A stretch of 64,000 nt of DNA. Origin: Adiantum capillus-veneris. Taxonomy: Eukaryota > Streptophyta > Polypodiopsida > Polypodiales > Pteridaceae. The position numbers and the translations under genes were made by a program. Location of the stretch: assembly GCA_014529385.2 (NCBI GenBank), contig CM043953.1, positions 61,939,872 through 62,003,871 on the forward strand. The letters are read 5' to 3'. The notes beneath the pieces were generated by a model. The model saw only the letters and a list, made by a program, of their open reading frames with translations, ran no database searches and was not told the DNA's origin. This document shows, in pieces, positions 43,680 to 54,600 of this stretch; positions within the stretch are counted from its first letter, which is position 1, and each line of letters begins with the position of its first letter.

Positions 43680-44589
43680 ATATAAGGGGTATATCCCTCC
43701 TCTCTCTCTTGGTGGTTCAAAACAATCAGGGGCATAGTGACCCTCTTCATCACAATTGTAGCATCTTCCTTGTAGCCTTCATCCCCTACCTCTCCCAGAT
43801 GGCCGCTCCTCTCTTTGGTTCCTATTCATTATGTTTATTCTTAATTCTTGCAACTGACCGGAAAGATCATACAAAACCCGGGCCGTCTCGGGATCTAGAC
43901 CTTGAACCACTCGCTCCACTCTATCATCCGTTGCCACAAGGACCATTGGTTGCACCACAATTGGCTCAGCGTGTGTCATGTTGCTCCCACCTTCTCTTGA
44001 TCTTCTTGCTCTTGGCCTCGGCAGTTTCCACAGCTCTTTCAAATGGAGCAGGCTCATCTTGATCGACCTTCTCCCTTACACTTGGATGGAGACAATCCAT
44101 AAATTGACGCACTTTAAAGAAATCCCCTGCAGGTACTTGGGATGCCACCTCTAATTGAGTCCAAAGTCCTTTGAAGTGTTGCAAAAACTCTTTAAAGTTA
44201 GCATGAACATCTTGTTGCAAACCTCTCAATTTTGTTGTCGCTTCTGTTGCTGTTAGTTTCTTTCCAAACCTGTCAAAAATTGCTAGCTTTACCTGCTCCC
44301 ATGTTTACTTTTTGTCTTCCTCTAAACCTTCAAACCACTCTCAAGCTTCTCCTTTGAGCGCAAGAGGAAATACATGAAGCTTTGCTTCATCATTCACAAT
44401 GTGCATACCAAGCGTATGCCACTCAAAGTCTGCAATCCAGTCCTTCACATCCTCCTTCCTTGTGAACACTGGCCGACTATAAGCCATCTCTTTAGAGTTG
44501 CTTCTCCCTTGCGTGACTAGCTCCACAAAAGTTGAAGTCTTGCACCTCAACCAAACCACCACTTTTCTGTAATGAAGCTCAAACTTCAC
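43680..44589 (-). pseudogene. TB gag, broken
   Basis: Minus-strand frames read DVKDWIADFEWHTLGMH, KLHVFPLALKGEA, stop, EWFEGL, then RGLQQDVHANFKEFLQHFKG and VRQFMDCLHPSVREKV. These match the Retrotrans_gag capsid pattern. A zinc knuckle CYNCDEEGHYAPDC lies at about 43735-43776. At least one stop and one shift separate the parts. The block shares VRQFMDCLH-type residues with R1 gag (KFMDCLHEEVRDKV), so the two families have related capsids. Confidence 0.8.
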
Positions 44590-44635
44590 AGCAAAACCGC
44601 TTCACCTGGGTGCACAAGCGGTAAATTTTCGCTCC

Positions 44636-44650
44636 CCAGCAGGATCGCCA
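44636..44650 (-). other. TB primer-binding site
   Basis: On the minus strand TGGCGATCCTGCTGG lies 5 bp after the 5' LTR. It differs from both the TA/R1 site and the initiator-Met site. The tRNA is not identified. Confidence 0.65.
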
Positions 44651-44655
44651 AAGGA

Positions 44656-45888
44656 TGATGGAGTAAAAGATGCCGTCTCCACACTCACACACCCACACAA
44701 CTCAACACCACACAAGGAATTTACTTGAATTCCAACCCACACCTACCACCACTCAAGATCTCAATAAAAATACTACCCACAAGCTCAATTCAAACTCCAA
44801 ACGCCTCGACCTACAAGCCCTTGCCTGCCTGCACTACAAGGTGAGTCGAGTTGATCAACACTCAAAATCACACTCGATGGTGACCAAAATATACAAAAGA
44901 AACCATCAAAAGTTCAAAAACTCCGGCCACAAATGGACTCTCTCAAACCATTGCAAAGCCTTCACCAAACTCGACTCTGTTGGACTCTTTGGAGTAGCGC
45001 AAACCCTAATGGCACCGATACAGGGTCACATAGTCTTGCAGAAAGCCGCGCCTTCTTCCCTCAATTACTTGCACACACACATCCATGGAAACCTTAGAAC
45101 TTCCATAGACTCTCCCAAGTGCAAATTGAAGAGATAAATCTCTCATTCACTCCTCCACATACTTGAAAACAGGACGTGGACAAGACGGGACTGCACTAGA
45201 CCACCTGTAGAAACCTTGCTTCCTCCCACACACAAAGGGGTGAAAGTGTTGATATTTCTATTCAAAAGTTCTTCCTCAGCCTGGACCATCATGGCACCGT
45301 GAGTAATGTGGAAATTTGAAGCCATTTCACACCTTTTTTTTAAAATCATTTTTTGATTTTTTTTGGCCTAGTTTTGGCCAATTTTGACCCCTGGCGGGCA
45401 ATTTTCACGGGAAAAACCTCAAACGGACTTCAAAATTCACCATATTTTGTACGCTTGATCCTCGATACCCAAATCACTTTTACACATCCCCACATTCTAT
45501 TTTTTACCACCTCTAGCGTGCTGCACGCATCACCGCAAATCAGGCACCGTAAATAGACAATTACTATATGTCCCAAACTTCTTGAGCGGGATGAGAGTAG
45601 CCACACTTGTCTCTTGAATTATTTACATTCTAGAAAGCTCAAAAACATTCTCTAGAGCCAAAATAAGCCACCTAGAACCATATCCAAGGCCCTGATACCC
45701 TATCAAGGCATTACATGTGCTCGACTGCTGGCACGCGAACCTGCCTATTCACAATGTGTACATGTTGCATCTTTTTTCGAACTAATTGAAACCACTTTGA
45801 AAAGCTCCCAAATGCATGTATTTACATCTTTATTACATATGACCATGCATATGCGCACTAATTTGTACATGCCAAAAGAGGTCTATCA
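44656..45888 (-). repeat. TB 5' LTR
   Basis: 1233 bp, TGATAGACCTC to ACTCCATCA on the minus strand. Both of its ends recur elsewhere (39244-39380 and 31199-31399), which defines the boundaries. Confidence 0.88.
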
Positions 45889-46213
45889 ACGTCTCAACAC
45901 GAGATCAGCCCCTTTCATGTATAAGACATCACCAATCAATTTGTACATGGATTCTCCACGCACAAAACCATACTTCTTAGACTTTTGAATGTCTTTCGGA
46001 ATGATTCCTATTAGCAAAAACTCCTCTTCTTGAGCCAAACTTTCCCGGTCATGATAAAGAGGTAAATTGGTCCTCAACACAAATAGCTTCCTAATCATGC
46101 TTTGAGCTGCTTCATGTGCCTCTCTATTTAGAGCATGTTCAATGTGTTTGACGCTCCATGTTTTAAAATTTTTTTAACAAGACTTTAATTCTGAAACACA
46201 TTTCCTTCAATGA
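45889..46213 (-). pseudogene. TA-out end of RNase H and integrase start
   Basis: After the TIR insertion the frame resumes with CFRIK, broken, then LFVLRTNLPLYHDRESLAQE, LIGIIPKDIQKSKKYGFVR and GDVLYMKGADLVLRR, the N-terminal part of integrase. It is cut at the ACGT by TB. Confidence 0.82.
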
Positions 46214-46673
46214 CATTAGGAAAAGTTTGGACTCAAAAATGGGCCTTGTAAGAATTGTTGATGTGGCATAGCTTTCAAAAAGTGGGGATCGGTAATTTTT
46301 TTGCAAATAAGATCCAAACTTATCGGAGGTTGGATATTTAGAATCTACTTTTCAAATGCTATCTATTGATATATAGCATGCATGTATCGGACATTGCCTT
46401 CATGTAGATCTAGAAAAAGTTGATTTTAGATTACCGTAACGGTAACAAAACCTGGCTGATTGAAAAAAAATGGCATAACTTTCATAGAAGTCATCCAAAC
46501 TTTTTGGACCTTGGCTCTTTAGAATCCATTTTTCAAGAACTTTCCAATGATAGGTCATATCATGGGGTTCTAAGCAATATTTAGAGGGGTCTACCGGGTT
46601 GCTTTCTTTTGTACAACTTTGATGATGTGGCACTCTTAAAAGGCCCAAAAATGAGTTCAAAATTTTCCTAATG
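46214..46673. mobile_element. 460 bp element with ~41 bp terminal inverted repeats
   Basis: The ends are CATTAGGAAAAGTTTGGACT and the inverse of CATTAGGAAAATTTTGAACT. The inverted match extends about 41 bp with about seven mismatches. Comparison with the empty site in sister copies (TTCAATGAGGTGTTCTTG at 52500) shows insertion between ATGA and GGTG with no target duplication. There is no coding capacity. Confidence 0.8.
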
Positions 46674-47896
46674 GGTGTTCTTGCTCTTCCACACACCCAA
46701 CACTTGCTTCACAACTAGCAAGGCATCACCTTTTATGCTCAATATTCTAATCCCATGCTTCAAACAAATGTGTAATCCGGCTTCCAACGTAGCATATTCA
46801 GCCTCATTGTTACTATGCGTATCCAATTTGAACCCTCTCTTGCATACTAGCTTCCCCTTTGGATCATAAAGTGCTATACCCCCTGAAGCTGCATCATGGC
46901 TCTTTCTGTATGAGCCATCAAAGAACAATACATGTGCATTGTTGATTTGTGGCACTTCTTCGACTACCCTTCTCACCACCTCTTCCTTAACAAGAAGGGG
47001 ATTCTCCTTGTAAGTCAACAAATCAGCTAGGGTAGCTCTTGTACTATCTTCCACTAGAAAAGAGAACTCAAAGTCTTGCAGCTCAATTACCCATTTCTTG
47101 TCCACATTTGACATGTTAGTGCCACTAATTAATTGAGGCAAAAAAGCGTAACTCGTCAAGAAAAAAAATGGTCGTGGTAGCAAGTAATGACAAAATCGTC
47201 GATAAGCAAATATTACACTGGCCATAACTAGCTGTACTTTCGAGAATTTTCTCTCTGCTACCAACTTCACTCGTCTTGCACAATACACTGGCCTCATATA
47301 ATGGCTGCCCTTCCCCTTTTGCAATAGCATGGCTCCAATGGAATCATTCCCTATTGATGGATTTACATAAAAAAATTTCTCCCAATCAGGAGCCTGCATG
47401 ACTGACAACCCCCCTAACACCTCTTTGATCTCTTGAAACACTTCTTCACATTTATCATCCCATTGCAATGGGTCATGCTTTGCGACTTGTTGTAATGGAT
47501 AAAGGAGTCGTGAAGACAATGGAATAAACTGTGTCATGTACTTTACTTTGTGTATAAAGGTTGCCAATTGCTTTGTACTCGTAGGTGATGGAAGAAGAAT
47601 AATAGACTTAACCTTGTCTGGATCAGCCTCAATGCCATTTTCTGACACCATATGACCCAATAACTTCACCCTTGGCTGTGCTAAATGACATTTCTTTGGA
47701 TTTAGTTGTCCTCCACATTCATCATATCGAGCCAATACGATCTGCAGATTCTCATGGTGTTCAAGCCTACTACTCTGTAGACACAGAAGTCATCCATAAA
47801 ATCTTTAACACAACTACCAATGAATGGTTCCAATACCCAATTTGCTCTCTCTTGATAGAAATATGGTTCATTTGACAACCCAAATGACAATACCGT
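46674..47896 (-). pseudogene. TA-out reverse transcriptase end and both RNase H domains
   Basis: From the TA3 junction the frame reads VLSFGLSNEPYFYQERANW and FMDDFCVY (47785-47810), then after a shift a 355-residue open frame. That frame holds LGHMVSENGIEADPDKV, the degenerate RNase H (FYVNPSIGNDSIGAML, LTSYAFL) and the second RNase H (FFDGSYRKSHDAASGGIALY, SNNEAEYATLEAGL, SIKGDALLVV). All expected acidic residues of the second domain are present. It ends at KNTH, where the TIR element inserted. Confidence 0.87.
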
Positions 47897-49218
47897 TGTG
47901 AGTGAAATGGAAACACACAGAACGCCTCTATAACGACCCGACACACACTCTTGGGAAGATACACACACACACTATGGGGCACCACTCGGCTTACACAACC
48001 CACCTGGCTGAGACAGGGAACACACCGATGGAGTGAGAGGAGAGAGACTATCTATTTACCCACTCCACACAGAGAGCGACACGCACACACACCCAAAAAA
48101 CTCATCTCAAAAGAGGAGTATTTCTGATGTTTAGATACAATAGAGCTTGGTCCAACACCAATGGGGAAAATAGCTCACACAGTATGGGTAAAATAAGCCA
48201 AATACAATCACAAATTGGAGCCCCGGGGGATTAACTAGTAGTACTAGGAAGACGTCACCTGCGTGCACCAAAACTGTCATTTTATCCCCTATATACGGTA
48301 CCCTCCTTTGTAAAGTCTACCTTTTTGGCCTCATAAACCCCCCCTATTGTACACTCACGTGACACCATACGGTAATCCTTAGTGAAGACCCCGGGATTGG
48401 AGCAGAAGCTTCGCTCATAGGAGAAACTTACACAACCAAAATAGCAAAAAAAAAGTGAGGAATTTGGCAAAATGGATAGCGCCATCGCGTCCGGAACGGC
48501 CCAAAACCCTAGTCTACAATGTCAAAGTGCTTAAATCCGACCTCCGATGAACAGTTTACGGCCAAAACAGACTCCAAAATGAGCAAAAACACACCTGCGG
48601 CTGTACCTCCTCTCTTCTCCACGTTTTTTCTGGTATTCTCTTTGGTTTTTTACTTCCCACACTTAGCTTTATTAGTTGGCCACCCTTGGCCTTTTAGATG
48701 ACCTCAAACGGACCCCGAACAGGTCAAAAACTGACCTCGCAGTGCATAGTTGTCACTTGTTGCATCCATCCACACACTTGGCACTCAACTTTTTCCAATA
48801 ATGCATCCGCAACCACTTAAGTGGACCCTAAAACATGGTCCTAATAATGACATCTCTACATAATCATCACAAGAAAACACCCACGTTGTGTCCGTACTCA
48901 TCCACGTGCAAATATTGACCCCATTCGACCTCCTGACGCCACTAGATGCCATCTGACGCACCTGTTTACCTCATGTTGTCGGCCCGCGAATAGCTTCCTC
49001 GAGAAGTTTTATGTGCTACCAACTCCTCATTATTGTAGAAAAAACACACTGGTACTGGTAATAGTGAAAATCGATGCACTATGTACATGTTGTCCTACCT
49101 GTACATATGTGGGCCCCACGTAACCACCTTGCTCTAGAGAATGGGCAATTCTTTATTCGATGCACCATGCATGGGTATGTACATATGCGCAATCCCTTGC
49201 TCTAGAAAAATCCTGACA
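47897..49218 (-). repeat. TA3 3' LTR with MITE
   Basis: 1322 bp. After removing the 174 bp insertion and its 8 bp duplication, 1140 bp remain, matching the other TA LTRs. Confidence 0.9.
48222..48395. mobile_element. 174 bp hAT-like MITE
   Basis: Flanked by ATTGGAGC at 48214-48221 and 48396-48403, an 8 bp target duplication. The ends are CCCGGGG and its inverse. It is absent from the 5' LTR of the same element (62867-62880), so it arrived after TA3 integrated. The 8 bp duplication fits hAT-type transposition, but no transposase is encoded. Confidence 0.82.
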
Positions 49219-49246
49219 TAATTTTCCCATCCCCTAGCCTGCTAGA
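49219..49246 (-). other. TA3 polypurine tract region
   Basis: On the minus strand TAGGGGATGGGAAAATTA precedes the 3' LTR start TGTCAGG. Confidence 0.65.
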
Positions 49247-50703
49247 TCATTCATGATCAGCAGTCGCAAAAAGCGATATGAGACTCGCCGCATCACAAGT
49301 TTCCTCATCCTTCACCAACACTGCTTGATCCATAGACAGCTCATCTTGCTCCACCATCATTAACCTGGCATGATATAATTTAAGACGCAATCCATTTACC
49401 CTTGACTTATGAAGAATCCCATCCAGGTTAGCCAACTGATAAGTACCATTCGGAAAACACTCCACTACCTTGAAAAGACCTTTCCACTTAATCTGAAACT
49501 TCTTTTGGAAGGTGTTGTCTAGCTTACTGTTGTTGCGCAAAACCAAGTCATGCTTCTTGATACCCTTACTTTTGACCTTTCATTTATCTTTGCCAAAGCC
49601 GTATCCTGCATCTGCCCATAATGTTCCAATGCACTCATCATATCCAACTGAACCTCTTGTAACTTTAAGAGCCTCTCTTTGAATGCATCACTAAGCGGCC
49701 CAAGCAACTTCTCTAGCATCTTTACTGCAGGCAACTCTACCTCCACAGGCAATAGTGCTTCCTTTCCATATACCAAATGAAATGGAGTAAACCCTATACC
49801 TGTCTTCACCGAAGTACGGTAAGCCCATAATGCACTAGGCAATTCCAAATCCCAATTCTTTCCTTGGTGCTCTGTCACTTTTGAAAGAATTTGTACCAAC
49901 TCACCATTGAACCTTTCATTCAAGCCATTACACTGCGGGTAATAAGGAGTGGTATGGTGGTGCCTAATCTTCATCTTTGCGCATAAAAAATCTAGCAGTT
50001 TAGCTCTAAATCTGGCCCCTTGTCTGAAAGTAGCTCCAATGGCACCCCAAACTTGCAACATATTTCATCATACACAAATTTTGCCACATCCTTTGCAGTG
50101 ATTTGTTTTACTGCTATAGCTTCTGCCCATCTAGAGAGATAGTCCACTGCAGTTAAAATATAGCTTTTGCCCCTGCTTGTGATAGGTAACGGGCCGATTG
50201 CATCAATCCCCCACTTTTCAAACACATCAAATGCCATAATGGTTTTTCGTAACTCTAGCTTTAACACTCTCTTCCCAAATGCTTGACACCTATTGCAAGA
50301 CCTACACCAATGGTGAACATCCTTGTGCAAACTAGGCCATACATGCCCCTCTTGCAAGATCTTATGCAAAGTGATCTTTAGGGAAAAATGTCCGCTACAT
50401 GCACCTTCATGATTCTCTTCCAACACTCTATAAAGCTCCTCCCGCCAAGGTACACGTCTCAACACGAGATCAGCCCCTTTCATGTATAAGACATCACCAA
50501 TCAATTTGTACCTGTATGCTCTACGCACAAAACCATACTTCTTCGACTTCTGAATCTCCTTTGGAATGATTCCTATTAGCAAAAACTCCTCTTTTTGAGC
50601 CAAACTTTCCCGGCCATGATAAAGAGGTAAGTTGGTCCTCAACACAAATAGCTCCCGAATTATGCTTTGAGCTGCTTCATATATGTGCCTCACCATTTAG
50701 AGC
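49247..50703 (-). pseudogene. TA3 integrase, slightly broken
   Basis: The frame reads LFVLRTNLPLYHGRESL, EENHEGACSGHFSLKIT, WCRSCNRCQAFGK, then GIDAIGPLPITSRGKSYIL, VDYLSRWAEAI, ELLSDKGP, and after a one-base shift (about 50020) ARFRAKLLDFL, YYPQCNGLNERFNG. HHCC and D, D, E are all present. After a second shift near 49540 it continues GLFKVVECFPNGTYQLANLD and ends FATADHE at 49247. Upstream the frame is separated from the RNase H by the solo LTR at 50708. Confidence 0.87.
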
Positions 50704-50707
50704 ACGT

Positions 50708-52429
50708 TGTGATGGGGGAAAAGGATACAACACCAGATACACTATATGAATGCCTCTCTATAACCTAGCAGATATCCAGCACCCCAAGCCACACAGAATC
50801 ACGTATACATGCACACTATCTACCAACCTTTGCACCTTGGACTCGCCTACGAGAAATCATGACTACCCACGGCCACACATGAGCACTCCAACAATAAATC
50901 CATCAACAAACCATCATAACCGACACCAATGGATGCATACAACTCCTCAATCTATAAATGTACTCATAAAGGGAGGCGACACACGCCTCGACCACTCATA
51001 AAGGCTGTCTGCACAATATCTCTACCTCTCTCTCTGCTCATAGACACACAATCCCGGAGCCACCGCTACCACGGGCATACGGCAAAGAACCCGAGGCAAA
51101 AAATAAAAAATATTGACAGAAAAACTCGACAAAAAAGAAAAAAAAACAAAACCAACTCTGCATCACATCAACTCGATCAATACAAGGATGGGGACTTCGA
51201 TGATTGCCGATTTCGTAGCATAATGTTTCGGGCCGTTTGATCCTCTCCTCACTGGCAATCTCGTTCCAAACTTTCTCACATCCGTGCTTATGGCCTCTGT
51301 CTTGCTCGAGGCGGCACACCTTCCATTATTTAAACTCATGAACTTCCACGGGCTGCTTATTATCCAGCGAATTCCCCTTATACAAGTAAGCAATAATTGG
51401 GTTGCCGAGACATGTCAGCTCCTTCTCGAGCCCTTGTGGCTTATGCTTCGCCTGCAGACCTCTTGGTAGCGTGGCCTCACTTTGCAGCTTTTCCGCTCTG
51501 TCAAAAGGCCAAGCCCCTTGGTGGACTACCAAATGCAGCTTGCACCTCTCGGCCTCCTGCAACTCCAACCCTCGCTTACCCCTTCCACTGCGCCACCTCC
51601 GTCTGTAGCCCACAGCAGCCCATGACGGCCCTCCTGTCCTACATGCTCAACACCCTGGCAGGCTCCACATCCGCCCCACCGATGGCGCCATCACTTGCCT
51701 GTTCCCAAGTGGCGCAGCTTTCTTTTCTGACGGGCTGCAACTCCTCACATGGCCCTGACCTGCAGCCGAGCCACCCTCTTTGATGCAACTGGTGCAGCTC
51801 TCAACCTCTCTCGGCTGCCCACTGGCCTCCCCTTTTCCTCCTCATCTCATCCTGCAGTACATGGCGGGCACTTCCTTCCTCGCATGCAGGCTCCGACTGG
51901 CCTTGCAACAGCGCCTCCCTTACATCTGTCCCTGCATGCTCGCCCTTGGCGGCCTCTACTCATGCAAAACCACACAGGTGGCGGCCCTTCACTGTTTGCA
52001 CTGTTCGTCGACTGCAGCCACCCGCTTTCTTTTTTTTTTTTTTAGCTTTAAAAAGCTTTTGAGCTTGGCCCCCTTGCACACGCACTACATGACTTCAATT
52101 TCCGCTGCCCTGGCACTTCATGCCAAAAGAACACCCTGGCAATCTTTGAGTTGCAACATTATGAGCTCCCTTTGCTTTTTGAATTAAATGAATGGCCATG
52201 GTTGTTGGTGGATGGCCTCGTGATCGAGATTAGTACAACATGCCACGAGCATCGATTAACTCAAGCCGCCACTCCTTGTCATGATAAATGCCACGTGTGA
52301 CATACACCTCCCGAAAATGCCGGCCATACTTCGCATCAAATAGCCACTGAAACACTTTGCAATCTGCCTGCAAGTAGTCATGTACAAACTTTTGAGCTCA
52401 CCCTCGGTCGACCAAAATTGGGTGCACCA
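50708..52429 (-). mobile_element. Solo LTR of an R1-like family
   Basis: 1722 bp flanked by ACGT on both sides (50704-50707, 52430-52433). On the minus strand it begins TGGTGCACCC and ends CCCCATCACA, with no internal repeat, primer site or gag, as expected for an LTR left after LTR-LTR recombination. Length and TGGTGCA start resemble R1 LTRs. It interrupts TA3 between the second RNase H and integrase. Open frames in it (for example 51397-51783) are Ser/Pro/Leu-rich and unsupported. Confidence 0.8.
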
Positions 52430-52433
52430 ACGT

Positions 52434-53010
52434 TCAATGTGTCTGATGCTCCATGCCTCAAACTTTTTTAACAGGCCTTTAATTTTGAAGCACATTTATT
52501 TCAATGAGGTGTTCTTGCTCTTCCACACACCTAGCACTTGCTTCACAACTAACAAGGCATCACCTTTTATGCTCAACCTTCTAACCCCATGCTTCAAACA
52601 AATGTGTAATCCAGCTTCCAAAGTAGCATATTCAGCCTCATTGTTACTATGCGTATCCAATTTGAACCCTCTCTTGCATACTAGCTTCCCCTCTGAATCA
52701 TAAAGTGCTATACCCCCTGAAGCTGCATCATGGCTCTTTCTGTATGAGCCATCAAAGAACAACACATGTCCATTTCTGATCTGTGGCACTTCTTCGACTA
52801 CCCTTCTCACCACCTCTTCCTTACCAAGAAGGGGATTCTCCTTGTAAGTCAACAAATCAGCTAGGGTAGCTCTTGTACTGTCTTCCACTAAAAAAGAGAA
52901 CTCAAACTCTTGCAGCTCAATTACCTATTTCTTCACCACATTTGACATGTTAATACCATTAATTAACTGTGGCAAAAAGTCATAACTCGTCAAGAAAACA
53001 AAAGGTCGTG
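52434..53010 (-). pseudogene. TA3 second RNase H domain
   Basis: Frames read SFLVEDSTRATLADLL, HVLFFDGSYRKSHDAASGGI, SNNEAEYATLEAGL, SIKGDALLVVKQVLGVW, and CFKIKGLLKKFEAWSIRHIE up to the solo LTR. The acidic residues visible are intact. A TAG replaces TGG in KKxVIELQ (about 52926). Confidence 0.85.
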
Positions 53011-54600
53011 GTAGCAAGTAATGACGAAATCCTCGACAAGCAAAAATTACACTGGCCATCACTAGCTCTACTTCCGAGAATTTTCTTTCTGCTACCAACT
53101 TCAATCTGCTTGCACAATACACTGGCCTCATATAATGGCTACCCTTCCCCTTTTGCAATAGCATGGCTCCAATGGCATCATCCCCTACTGATGGATTTAC
53201 ATAAAACACTTTCTCCCAATCAGGAGCGTGCATGGCTGACAACCCCCCTAACACCTCTTTCAGCTCTTGAAACACTTCTTCACACTTGTCATCCCATTGC
53301 AATGGATCATGCTTTGCCACTTGTTGTAATGAATAAAGAAGCTGAAAAGACAATGGAATAAACCGCGCCATGTACTTCACTTTGTGTATAAAGGTTGTCA
53401 ATTGCTTCGTACTCGTAGGTGATGGAAGAAGAATAATAGACTTAACCTTATCTGGATCAGCCTCAATGCCATTTTTTGACACCATATGGCCCCATAACTT
53501 CACCCTTGGTTGTGCTAGATGACATTTCTTGGGATTTAGTTGTCCTCCACATTCATCATATCGAACCAATACCATCTGTAGCTTCTCATGATGTTCAACG
53601 TACCCTACTGCTATAGACACAAAAGTCGTACGTCCATAAAAGCTTTAACACAACTACCAGTGAATGGTTTCAATACCCAATTTGCTCTCTCTTGATAGAA
53701 AGATGGTCCATTTGTCCACCCAAATGGCAATACTATGTAGCAATAGCAGCCCCATGGCGTAATAAAAGTTGTCTTTGTGCGGTCTTTAAGAGCAATCTTC
53801 AATTGAAAATTGCCCGAAAAACCATCACACACACTGTACCTCTCATAACTTGCCACTGATTCCAAGATATGATCAATGAATGGAAGAGGATATGGGTTCT
53901 TCTTAGTGGCTGCATTTAAGGGTTTAACATCTACACAAATCCTCCACTTCCCATCCTTCTTTGGACTAACTACTACTGGACTCACCCATTCTGTGGTCTC
54001 CACAAGGACTATGAACCCTGCCTTCAATAACTTGTCCACCTCTTCTCGCAAGGCTTCCATTTGCTCTTGACCCATCCTTCTTAGCCTTTTCCGCACTGGA
54101 TTAGCACCTTCTTTGAGCTCTATATGCATCTCTTCTCCCTTGAACCCTCTGATCTCTTGATATGAAGTAATGAACAAATCAGGAAAACTAGCCAGCATTT
54201 GCAAATATATCTCCTTCTCCATAATTGAGAGGTCTTCACTTATCATTTGTGTCATCAGTTCCTGCTTCTTTGACAATTCAACCTTGGTTTGCATCACTTC
54301 ATACCCATAAGGCCCTTCAATCACTTCATAAGGCCCTTCACTTTCATCTTCAACTTCATTCGCAAATGCAACTAAACCAGACTCTTGGATTTCTTTATCC
54401 ATCAAAATAAATGCAACATCAGCATCCTCATCACTGCTGGTAGTGCTATCACTGTCCTCACGTGTCACCGTGGAATAGTCTTCATCACTAGACTCATCCT
54501 CATCTTCATAAAGCTCCTCCACTCGTTTCCTTGTGTCCATATTATATAGCTTCTTGGCACCAGTCTTTCCATAGAGGCTAATCATACCACGTCGCCAATC
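53010..54600 (-). pseudogene. TA3 reverse transcriptase and first RNase H
   Basis: The long frame includes TTEWVSPVVVSPKKDGKWRI, SVCDGFSGNFQLKIALKD, WTNGPSFYQERANWVL and AFMD, where a 4 bp insertion (GGACGTACGACT at about 53628-53634) shifts the frame exactly inside the catalytic FMDD. The next frame carries NPKKCHLAQPRVKLWGHMV and the degenerate RNase H with FYVNPSVGDDAIGAML and LTSYDFL. Apart from that insertion the polymerase is almost whole. Confidence 0.87.

Larger units (their letters stand above)
39244..45888 (-). mobile_element. Tat-like Ty3/gypsy element TB, nearly complete
   Basis: On the minus strand the order is 5' LTR 45888-44656, primer site, gag, zinc knuckle, protease, reverse transcriptase, two RNase H domains, integrase, polypurine tract 39400-39381, then only the first about 137 bp of the 3' LTR. 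It sits at ACGT (45889-45892) in the integrase gene of TA-out, in the same orientation as its host. Its LTR, primer site and proteins differ clearly from TA, but the domain order is the same. Confidence 0.88.
45889..47896 (-). mobile_element. TA-out, distal part (RT to integrase)
   Basis: This part of a TA element continues from 63694-64000 after removing TA3. It carries the rest of reverse transcriptase, both RNase H domains, a 460 bp TIR insertion (46214-46213+460) and the start of integrase. It ends at ACGT (45889-45892), where TB begins. Everything downstream of that integrase site is missing here. Confidence 0.88.

Noticed and set aside
31400-45892. Two independent TB insertions at the same base of two TA copies
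   Set aside because: Possible given the ACGT preference, but each half lacks exactly what the other has, so one insertion split by inversion is simpler. Kept as the alternative.
51397-51783. 128-residue Ser/Pro/Leu-rich frame in the solo LTR
   Set aside because: No recognised motif, inside an LTR, and composition typical of chance frames in C-rich DNA.
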